Below are positions 57,427-64,000 of a stretch of DNA of 64,000 nt, piece by piece (within the stretch, counting starts at the first letter, position 1; the number at the start of each line of letters is the position of its first letter). Made by a program: the position numbers and the translations under genes. The notes beneath the pieces were generated by a model. It did no database searches. It saw only the letters and a program-made list of their open reading frames with translations, and was not told the DNA's origin. Origin of the DNA: Vibrio sp. CB1-14 (lineage in GTDB: Bacteria; Pseudomonadota; Gammaproteobacteria; Enterobacterales; Vibrionaceae); the NCBI RefSeq assembly GCF_040412085.2, contig NZ_CP115920.1, positions 1-64,000 on the forward strand. The letters are read 5' to 3'.

Positions 57427-58155
57427 ATGCTGGATATGAATCACTCAGACAGCTACGGCGTCGCCGAAGATGTCACATCAAACGCCACTCGTATCGATGA
57501 AAATCGCCTACTTAGCCAACATCAAATCTTGGTTAAGCGCGTGGTGAACCAACTGCGCAACCACGCCACGACCCATTGTAGCATTGAAGACATGCAGCAG
57601 ATTGGACTGATTGGCTTGCTTGAGGCTGGGCGCCGCTATGGCAACATCGATGACCCTAACTTTCCGGCGTTCGCCGTGTGTCGTATTCGCGGTTCTATCT
57701 TGGATGAGCTGCGTCGCCTTGACTGGCGTTCACGCAAAACTCGTCAGGAGGCTCATGAGCTCAATGATGTCACGCGTGATTTAACCAAGCGCCTACGCCG
57801 AGCGCCAAGTGAGCAAGAGATCATCGCAGCCCTTGGCACCACACCTCAGGACTATCATGCCAGGCTAAACGCGACCATGGCGGCTGAGATGCAGAGCTTG
57901 GATCAACTGATTGAAGGTGGCTTTGAAAGCTCAGTGGAGTCCGGGTGTGAGGGCGTAAATCACGAACATATCCGCCGCAGCCTGGAGAAGGCACTCAGCC
58001 AGCTACCCAAACGCGAGCAGCTACTGCTGACGCTGTTCTACCAACACGATTTGAACTTACACGAGATTGCTCTGGTGTTAGAGCTGACCCCGCCACGGAT
58101 TTGTCAGCTTCACAAGCAAGCGCTCAAGCAACTCAACCAACTACTGTCTTCTTAG
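57427..58155 (+). CDS. lafS: Lateral flagellar sigma-28 factor LafS (FliA family)
   Basis: A 242-residue sigma factor with regions 2, 3 and 4: region 2 (LVKRVVNQLRNHATTHCSIEDMQQIG, FPAFAVCRIRGSILDELRR), then LDWRSRK, and the region 4 helix-turn-helix LHEIALVLELTPPRICQLHKQAL. It directs late lateral genes (lafA and probably the flgK/motA group). It is held off by FlgM until hook completion, by family knowledge; flgM is not in this window. Confidence 0.94.
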   Translation: MLDMNHSDSYGVAEDVTSNATRIDENRLLSQHQILVKRVVNQLRNHATTHCSIEDMQQIGLIGLLEAGRRYGNIDDPNFPAFAVCRIRGSILDELRRLDWRSRKTRQEAHELNDVTRDLTKRLRRAPSEQEIIAALGTTPQDYHARLNATMAAEMQSLDQLIEGGFESSVESGCEGVNHEHIRRSLEKALSQLPKREQLLLTLFYQHDLNLHEIALVLELTPPRICQLHKQALKQLNQLLSS

Positions 58156-58164
58156 GAGTCCACT

Positions 58165-59022
58165 ATGCAAAAGTTTACTGGCGCAATCATCATTTTGATG
58201 TGTGTCTTCGGCGGTTACGTCTGGGCTGGAGGCAGTCTGATGGCCATTTGGCAACCGGCAGAAATGCTAATCATCATCGGCGCGACCATTGGCTCCCTCA
58301 TCATAGGCAACCCGCCTCAAGTTCTTAAAGAGATGCGCAATCAGCTGCGAGGCATCATCTCTCCACCTAAGGATGAGCGCGAGTTCTACATGGAACTGAT
58401 GGCGCTGCTGCAAGTATTGCTGGAAACCGTGCGCAGTGGTGGTTTCAAAGCACTAGATAAGCACATTGAAAACCCAGAACAGAGCGATATTTTTGCTCGT
58501 TACCCACGCGTAAGCAGTGATTATCGCTTAGTTTCTTTCATTACCGACAATTTACGTTTAATGGCAATGGGACAAATGTCGCCTCATGAGTTAGAGGGAC
58601 TACTAGAGCAAGAGATTGAAGCGATTGAGGCCGACTATATGCAGCCCGCTCGCTCCATGCAGCGCACCGCAGAAGCCATGCCTGGCTTTGGTATTTTGGC
58701 TGCCGTTGGCGGCATCATCATTACCATGTCCGCCATAGATGGCTCTATTGCCATGATTGGCTATCACGTTGCTGCCGCTCTAGTAGGCACATTTATCGGT
58801 ATTTTCGGCTGTTACTGCTGCTTAGACCCAGCAAGTAACGCCATGGCTCAACGCGTTAAACGCAACATGTCCGCTTTCGACTGCACCCGCGCCACCTTAG
58901 TGGCCTACGTCGCGAAGAAGCCGACACTATTGGCGATTGACGCTGGCCGCAAGCACATTCAGCTAGACATTAAACCGACCTTTAATCAAATGGAGGTGTG
59001 GCTCGCTGAACAGGAGGGATAA
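58165..59022 (+). CDS. lafT: Lateral motor stator protein LafT (MotA family)
   Basis: A 285-residue stator subunit with four membrane helices. Conserved MotA elements are [22 protein letters not shown], then [26 protein letters not shown]. The latter holds the two prolines and glycines next to the ion path. In V. parahaemolyticus lateral stators use protons, whereas the polar PomAB use sodium. Its last base overlaps the first of lafU. Confidence 0.93.
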   Translation: MQKFTGAIIILMCVFGGYVWAGGSLMAIWQPAEMLIIIGATIGSLIIGNPPQVLKEMRNQLRGIISPPKDEREFYMELMALLQVLLETVRSGGFKALDKHIENPEQSDIFARYPRVSSDYRLVSFITDNLRLMAMGQMSPHELEGLLEQEIEAIEADYMQPARSMQRTAEAMPGFGILAAVGGIIITMSAIDGSIAMIGYHVAAALVGTFIGIFGCYCCLDPASNAMAQRVKRNMSAFDCTRATLVAYVAKKPTLLAIDAGRKHIQLDIKPTFNQMEVWLAEQEG

Positions 59023-60029
59023 TGCAAAAACATGAGCAAGTAGTCTTCAAACGCGCCAGTCGTAGTCATCATCATGAGTCTCATGGTGGTGCATGGAAAG
59101 TAGCGTTTGCTGACTTTATGATTGCCTTGATGGCGTTATTCCTCGTACTTTGGGTCATGCAGGTGGTCGACAAAGAAGAGCGCAAAGCGATTGTCGCCCA
59201 TTTGCAAATGGCCAGTGTCTTTGACCAAGGCAGTGGCAACCTATTCGACACCTCAAAAAGCATTTCTCCTATCGATCTAACCACGGATTCGTCCGTGGCC
59301 AGTCGTCACGATTCGGTGCATTCGGTTAGTTCTTTTTTCCAAGGCGATCGCGAAGGGCCAGAATCGGACTCACTTATCGACGGCACCTTTGATACCCAAG
59401 AGCGCCTAGCGGCTCTTGCTGAGGTCATCAATGACATGGTGCGTCAGATCAATGCTCAAGGAAATGTCGATGTCACCGTTACGCCTCAAGGATTGCGCAT
59501 CGTGCTGCAAGATGACTACAAACAGAACATGTTTGGTCGCGGCGGCTCAACGTTAACGCCATTTTTTGAAGATTTATTGCTAGCTTTAGCACCTGTGTTT
59601 GAGCGAGTGGAAAATCCAATGATCATCAGCGGTCATACCGATGCGACTCAGTATCGTAAAACCTTCTCCAGCAAATCCAACTGGGAGCTCTCTGCCTCAC
59701 GCGCCAACGTCGCTAGACAGACTCTCGCCTCTGGCGGCATGCCAGAGCAACGTGTGCTGCAAGTAACGGGCATGTCTGACCGTGCCTTACTCAATCACAG
59801 CGATCCCTCATCAAGCGAAAACCGCCGAATCGAACTGTTTATCCTCACCACACCCGCGGCTGAGGTCATCAACACCTTGTTTGGACAATCGCCAAACAGT
59901 GAATCGAAGAACGAGCTAGAGAAGGCGCGCGACAAGGCCAAATTCAATCAACCTGTGTTTCGAACCGACACCATTCGATTTGACGCAGGCGACGCCTCAA
60001 ACGCGACCTCCAACGTGCAAGCACTGTAA
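59022..60029 (+). CDS. lafU: Lateral motor stator protein LafU (MotB family)
   Basis: A 335-residue protein with a His-rich N-terminus ([11 protein letters not shown]), one membrane helix (about 27-46) with the proton-accepting Asp31 ([11 protein letters not shown]), a plug/linker, and a C-terminal OmpA-like peptidoglycan-binding domain ([27 protein letters not shown]). It is coupled to lafT by start/stop overlap. Confidence 0.94.
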   Translation: MQKHEQVVFKRASRSHHHESHGGAWKVAFADFMIALMALFLVLWVMQVVDKEERKAIVAHLQMASVFDQGSGNLFDTSKSISPIDLTTDSSVASRHDSVHSVSSFFQGDREGPESDSLIDGTFDTQERLAALAEVINDMVRQINAQGNVDVTVTPQGLRIVLQDDYKQNMFGRGGSTLTPFFEDLLLALAPVFERVENPMIISGHTDATQYRKTFSSKSNWELSASRANVARQTLASGGMPEQRVLQVTGMSDRALLNHSDPSSSENRRIELFILTTPAAEVINTLFGQSPNSESKNELEKARDKAKFNQPVFRTDTIRFDAGDASNATSNVQAL

Positions 60030-60122
60030 CTTGCACCTTTAATAGGGTGTTCTATGCTTTTGGTAGTACACCCTTGATCTCACTATCTTTTGCTATTGAG
60101 CACCCAGTCAGTAGGGCATGTT

Positions 60123-60425
60123 ATGCGACAATCTATCCCGCACATACCGCCAAAATCAAACCGATCGCCAGATGGATTACAAAAGGCGTTCCTATGGCTG
60201 ATCATCATTGATTACGCCCTACTTGCACTGTTCTTAAGTCAACTCACCACCCTCTCGCTAAAGGGCGGTACGTTAATCAGCTTGTTATTAGTGGTATACA
60301 ACAGCCTACTTACTTTTATGTGCTTTAGACGCACCGCACGTCAAGATGCCTACATCATCTATCCGACGATATCGGCTACCTTGTTGGCGTTTGTGTGTTT
60401 TTTGTATTTTTTCTTTTTGGTTTGA
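60123..60425 (+). CDS. Small three-helix membrane protein after lafU
   Basis: A 100-residue protein; the ATG at 60123 is chosen for AGGG at proper distance, with an ATG at 60090 as an alternative. Three hydrophobic segments (about 21-43, 48-66 and 76-100) follow a short polar N-terminus (MRQSIPHIPPKSNRSPDG). I do not recognise a family. It lies 93 bp after the stator genes on the same strand; a flagellar role is only positional. Confidence 0.6.
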   Translation: MRQSIPHIPPKSNRSPDGLQKAFLWLIIIDYALLALFLSQLTTLSLKGGTLISLLLVVYNSLLTFMCFRRTARQDAYIIYPTISATLLAFVCFLYFFFLV

Positions 60426-60503
60426 TGGCAAAGACTAGAACCCGTTCGCTCGAAGCACAGTCACCTAAAGCACAGTTTTCCAGAATACTGACATCCACAA
60501 CAA

Positions 60504-60612
60504 CGTCATTCTCGTGGAAACGAGAGTCTTCTGACGCGTGTACCTTGGGTTATTGGGACAATAATAAGTGAGCCACGTGCGGTGGGAGATCCTCACTTGC
60601 GTGAGGATGACG
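60504..60612. repeat. Paired inverted REP-like element (REPIN type)
   Basis: The left unit, 60504-60530, reads CGTCATTCTCG..CGAGAGTCTT. The right unit (60587-60612), read on the other strand, is CGTCATCCTCA..TGAGGATCT. Both are hairpins that begin with the same CGTCAT tag, face each other, and are separated by about 56 bp. This is the layout of REP doublets mobilised by RAYT transposases, which place them between genes. No transposase is in the window. Confidence 0.6.
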
Positions 60613-60629
60613 ATTGCTGTTTAGATTGA

Positions 60630-61667
60630 TTATTTTAATAAAGCCACGACCGTATGACGTCTCACATTCGCCTGTGCATTGAGCGCCTGAAATGTTGTCG
60701 TAAAATCTTGTGAAAGCTGACTAAAGCCAGAGAGCGTTTCGTTAACTTGTTGCTCGGAAGGGAGCTTGGATTGGCTCTGAATACGCGTCATTTGCGTATC
60801 GAGTTGGGATTGGAATTGCCTTGCTTCGCTTAAGCTGGATTGTGCTTGTTTTAGGTGTTGGTTCACCTTGGCGATGGATTGTTTGATGCCATCGCGAGAA
60901 CCTAGGTCAAACTTGAGTTCCGCCATGCCATCTGGCTCAGCTTGAATCGAGAAAGTGTTGGCTTGTCCTGCCGGGAAGCGGTGGCCTTCGCCTGTGACTC
61001 GAACTTGCTGCTGCATCGCAGCGTAGGCCGATTCGTGCACCTCAAATACGATGCTGCCATCGTTGGCAAGTGACGCGCGCATGCCCATTGGGATGACGCT
61101 TCGGTCGAGCTGTTTAACGGTGCGCTGGCCGTCTGACTGGCCGTCAAATTGCAGCATCACCGAGCCGCCGCTTGGAAAGTCTAGACGCACTTGTTCGGCA
61201 CGCTCGCTCATGCGGTGCACATTGAGACCCGGGATCGAAAAGCGCCTTACATCCGAGGTATCAAGCTTTAGATGCAGCTCATTGTCGACCACACGTTTAC
61301 CATCAAAGCGTGCCTGATTAAGCGTTGCTTCAATCACTTGCTTTGAACGCGACAGCTTGTCGGTCATCTGTGGCGTGGAACCGTGCGATAACGCTTGGGT
61401 GAGCTGCTTTTTCACTTGTGTCAGCTCTTTGCCCACGCCTTGTAGTGCTTTCGTGGCAATTTGTACCGACGTGGCGTGCTGCTGACCTTGTGTCAGCAGC
61501 ACGCCGGATAACGAATAAGCGGAAGAGATTTCCGCTTGCGGCTTGAGAAGATGTTTGGAGAGCGAGGTTGTTGTGGTATCAGACGCTTGCGAGGGAGCAA
61601 TACTCGTCGTTCCCTGCCCTGTGAGCTTTATACTATGCGGTCTAACTTCAACCGTACTTACTGCCAT
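60630..61667 (-). CDS. Flagellin-like protein of unknown role downstream of flgL
   Basis: A 345-residue protein without an obvious named family. It has a polar N-terminus, a helical segment SVQIATKALQGVGKELTQV (about 67-85) reminiscent of the flagellin D1 helix, a beta-rich middle, then coiled helices and a C-terminus LNAQANVRRHTVVALLK resembling the flagellin D0 end (QAN..PQ.VL.LL). The ribosome-binding site AAGGAA is seven bases upstream. A terminator overlapping flgL separates it from flgKL. It may be a hook- or filament-associated protein; this is inference. Confidence 0.65.
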   Translation of the reverse strand: MAVSTVEVRPHSIKLTGQGTTSIAPSQASDTTTTSLSKHLLKPQAEISSAYSLSGVLLTQGQQHATSVQIATKALQGVGKELTQVKKQLTQALSHGSTPQMTDKLSRSKQVIEATLNQARFDGKRVVDNELHLKLDTSDVRRFSIPGLNVHRMSERAEQVRLDFPSGGSVMLQFDGQSDGQRTVKQLDRSVIPMGMRASLANDGSIVFEVHESAYAAMQQQVRVTGEGHRFPAGQANTFSIQAEPDGMAELKFDLGSRDGIKQSIAKVNQHLKQAQSSLSEARQFQSQLDTQMTRIQSQSKLPSEQQVNETLSGFSQLSQDFTTTFQALNAQANVRRHTVVALLK

Positions 61668-61700
61668 AACACCGTTCCTTGAGCCTTATTGCCGAGTGGC

Positions 61701-61724
61701 AAAAACGACCGCTAAATGCGGTCG
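61701..61724 (-). terminator. Terminator overlapping the flgL 3' end
   Basis: The minus strand reads CGACCGC-ATTTA-GCGGTCG followed by TTTTT. The hairpin includes the last codons and the stop codon of flgL (61712-61714). Confidence 0.8.
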
Positions 61725-62614
61725 AATAGAGATAAATCATTAATCTGCATGTAGCTGGCCTGTGTGGCTTGCAGCGCTGCCATATAGTTGCTAAGCCGCA
61801 CCGACGCCTCGCCGTAATCGAGTGCAGAGACATCACTAGTCACCTTGTCGACAAACAGCTTGTTCTCACTGTGGGCGCCATCCATCAAATCGAGGTTGTT
61901 GTGGCGGCCGCCAATTTCTGTCATCGCACCAAGCACATTGCCTAAGGTATTATCAATGGCATCCAGACTGGCACCAACTTCGGTTTGAAAATTTGGACTC
62001 GGGTTCTGAAATTCCACAATCAATCGGTCGATTTGATTCAATACATTGTCGCCGCCACCTAAATCTAAGATGTCTTGCGCCGTAGTATTAGACTCCATTG
62101 TTACGCCTTTAGCGACGGTCACTACACGCTTATCACTGTTGCCATCCAAGGAATACACACCGCCTCCCGCATCAGAAATCGCTGGGGTATCGGTTTTAGT
62201 ACCGGAGAAAAGGTAATGACCCTCTTCATCTTGAGAGTTGAATGATGACTGAACCGAGTCACGCAAGCTTTCAAGTTCCGTAATCATCCCTTGTCGGTCT
62301 TCATCGGTAAGCGTACCGTTCGCCCCCCAAAGCACCAACTCGCGCATGCTTTTTAGACTCTCATTGACCGAGTCTAAGTGAACTTCTTGACTAGATAGCG
62401 TGGTTTTGACATTGGCGATGTTGCGCTGATACTGATTGATTGCCGCGCCTTCTCGATCGAGGTTGAGCAATTGAATCGATGCCATTGGGTCATCTGACAA
62501 TTTAATCAGTCGATCGCCTGTGGCCATTTGCTGCATCACTTTGCCAAGGCCTGCGTTATTGGTTTGCAGGCTTTGCAGCATCATTTGGCTAAATTGAGTA
62601 TCACTGATCCTCAT
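61712..62614 (-). CDS. flgL: Lateral hook-filament junction protein FlgL (HAP3)
   Basis: A 300-residue flagellin-superfamily junction protein. It has the N-terminal RISDTQFSQMMLQSLQTNNAG, a conserved DDPMASIQLLNL stretch in the D1 region, a FSGTKTDTPA motif, and the C-terminal helix ALQATQASYMQINDLSLFDRI. It caps the FlgK zone and accepts the filament. It follows flgK by 9 bp on the same strand. Confidence 0.93.
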   Translation of the reverse strand: MRISDTQFSQMMLQSLQTNNAGLGKVMQQMATGDRLIKLSDDPMASIQLLNLDREGAAINQYQRNIANVKTTLSSQEVHLDSVNESLKSMRELVLWGANGTLTDEDRQGMITELESLRDSVQSSFNSQDEEGHYLFSGTKTDTPAISDAGGGVYSLDGNSDKRVVTVAKGVTMESNTTAQDILDLGGGDNVLNQIDRLIVEFQNPSPNFQTEVGASLDAIDNTLGNVLGAMTEIGGRHNNLDLMDGAHSENKLFVDKVTSDVSALDYGEASVRLSNYMAALQATQASYMQINDLSLFDRI

Positions 62615-62623
62615 GGTCTCTCC

Positions 62624-63997
62624 TTAAAATAGCTGCAATACCGAATCAAACAGTTGATTCGCTGTACTGATCACTTTCATGTTGGCGTTGTGTGCGTTAG
62701 CAAACGTCATTAGGTTCGCTGCTTCTTCGTCGCTGTTGACCGCACTGACATTATCGCGTGCGGCAACCGCCTGCTCAGACATCGCCTGCTTCGCCTGATA
62801 ATCCGACTCAGCCTGTCTAGCTCGAATAGCGGTGTCACCTACCATAGCGGTAAATGCATCATTGAGGGTGACTGACCCATAGCCGCTGATGGCCACCTGT
62901 TTGTTACTGATATCAATCAGGTCTTTAAGATTGTCGCTGTTGCCTGGATTCCCATCGCTAGAAAATGCCAATTCATCAGCACTGATAGCAGTAATATCTA
63001 AACTGGCCGCAGGGTTAGCAGGGTCGTAAGTAAACAGTGGCGCACCCGGATTACCATTGAGATCAGTGCCAGCTGCCAATACCGCATTAAACTCGTCGGC
63101 CACACTGCGCGCCATATCATCAATCGCCTGTTGATTCGGCTTGAGCACGTCGATTTGATAATCATGCAGCGCCCCCAGCTTGCCGCCAATATCCCCTTTG
63201 GCTGCAAACGTCTGATTGCCAAATTCGATGTGCAAATCCGCAAGGTAAGGGTCACTTGGATCTGGAATCGCTTTGATGACACTGGCATCTGAGCCCATGA
63301 CTAAGGGCTGACCAGACGCTAAAGAGACTTGAACACTGCCATCAGGCTGCTCTGTGGTTTTCACCGCCATGATGGTAGACAACTCACCAATCAAGGCATC
63401 ACGGGTATCCATTAGTTGCGAAGAATTACCGCCCGTGCCTTGCATCTCAACGATCTGCTTGTTCACTTGGGCAATGTTAGCCATCACACTGTTGGCATGC
63501 GACAGTGCAGCATTGCGCTGATCGTGTACATCTTTATGCTGATTATGCAGCGATTCGGTGAGCGTATTGAAGCGGCGCGCTAGGGCTTCCGATTCATTGA
63601 CCACCTGCTGACGAAGTGGGGTCGATTCTGGTTTGGTGGTCGCATCGTTGAGTGAAGCAAACAGGCTATCAAGCCCAGATGACAAACTGAAACCATCGGC
63701 ACCCAGCATATTTTCTAACTGGCTCATCGCCGACGTATAGCCAGCAGAGTAGTTAGCTTCACTGGCTGTGGACCAGGTTTGCTTCACCAAGTATTGATCG
63801 GTCACGCGGCGAATGCTGGTGACTTCCACGCCCATTCCTGGTGAATTGTAATCGTATTTTCCCCCCGTTACCGAAGACATGAGTGCCTGCTGGCGACTGT
63901 ATCCAGGGGTATTCACGTTCGCCACGTTTTGCGCGGTGACATTTAATGCCACGCGATTGGCATTCATCCCGGTGAGGGCGATATTAATAAGACTCAT
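62624..63997 (-). CDS. flgK: Lateral hook-associated protein FlgK (HAP1)
   Basis: A 457-residue protein with the rod/hook N-terminal motif MSLINIALTGMNANRVAL and VTAQNVANVNTPGYSRQ, and the C-terminal NSDEEAANLMTFANAHNANMKVISTANQLFDSVLQLF. It is shorter than enterobacterial FlgK (about 547). It forms the hook end of the hook-filament junction. The ATG at 63997 lies three bases from the window edge, so its promoter and the upstream flg genes are outside. Confidence 0.95.
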   Translation of the reverse strand: MSLINIALTGMNANRVALNVTAQNVANVNTPGYSRQQALMSSVTGGKYDYNSPGMGVEVTSIRRVTDQYLVKQTWSTASEANYSAGYTSAMSQLENMLGADGFSLSSGLDSLFASLNDATTKPESTPLRQQVVNESEALARRFNTLTESLHNQHKDVHDQRNAALSHANSVMANIAQVNKQIVEMQGTGGNSSQLMDTRDALIGELSTIMAVKTTEQPDGSVQVSLASGQPLVMGSDASVIKAIPDPSDPYLADLHIEFGNQTFAAKGDIGGKLGALHDYQIDVLKPNQQAIDDMARSVADEFNAVLAAGTDLNGNPGAPLFTYDPANPAASLDITAISADELAFSSDGNPGNSDNLKDLIDISNKQVAISGYGSVTLNDAFTAMVGDTAIRARQAESDYQAKQAMSEQAVAARDNVSAVNSDEEAANLMTFANAHNANMKVISTANQLFDSVLQLF

Positions 63998-64000
63998 GAC

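Overview
The window looks like chromosome 1 of a marine gammaproteobacterium of the Vibrionaceae, very probably a Vibrio. The evidence is the gene content and order (rrn operons, murI, btuB, trmA, yijD-fabR, sthA, cytochrome c4, engB, spf, polA, ryhB, hemB, tat, ubi, rmuC), a RyhB RNA longer than the enterobacterial one, and a complete Vibrio-type lateral (swarming) flagellar cluster. The assignment rests on reading the sequence and on family knowledge; no database was searched.

Region 1 (1-11.0 kb) holds two tandem rRNA operons read leftward. The upstream one (16S 9006-10557, tRNA-Glu, 23S 5639-8522, 5S 5392-5511) is driven by two promoters at 10.86 and 10.97 kb. The second (16S 3456-5006, tRNA-Ile, tRNA-Ala, 23S running off the left edge) has its own promoter at 5.26 kb. 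Both copies carry private insertions or substitutions at universally conserved rRNA positions, which points to assembly or consensus error.

Region 2 (11.2-36.8 kb) is a housekeeping block. It includes a membrane-anchored RRM protein, murI, a cobalamin-riboswitch-controlled btuB followed by a DUF71 PP-loop ATPase predicted to act in B12 salvage, trmA, yijD-fabR, sthA, a DinF-type MATE transporter, a Fur-box-associated methyltransferase, cytochrome c4, engB, polA, hemB, a TatD nuclease, tatABC, ubiEJB and rmuC. It is rich in small RNAs: a CsrB/CsrC-like RNA (21.87-22.21 kb), Spot 42 (24.52-24.62 kb), a possible further RNA between spf and engB, and RyhB (27.95-28.13 kb) with a near-perfect Fur box. 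A 38-residue CxxH/CxxC protein gene lies at 30.3 kb.

Region 3 (36.8-64.0 kb) is a lateral flagellar system. Leftward: motY-lafK-fliE-fliF-fliG-fliH-fliI-fliJ. Rightward: fliM-fliN-fliP-fliQ-fliR-flhB-flhA, a degenerate EAL-domain gene, lafA (flagellin), then fliD-fliS-fliT-fliK-fliL-fliA(lafS)-motA(lafT)-motB(lafU) and a small membrane protein. Leftward again at the right edge: flgK-flgL and a flagellin-like protein of unknown role. The remaining rod, hook and flgM/flgN genes should lie just beyond the right edge. The logic appears to be sigma-54/LafK control of the early genes, then LafS (sigma-28) control of filament genes. The most unusual items here are the EAL-like protein between flhA and lafA, the flagellin-like protein behind a terminator that overlaps flgL, the short FliM lacking an obvious CheY-binding leader, and the position of the cluster next to ubiE/rmuC.
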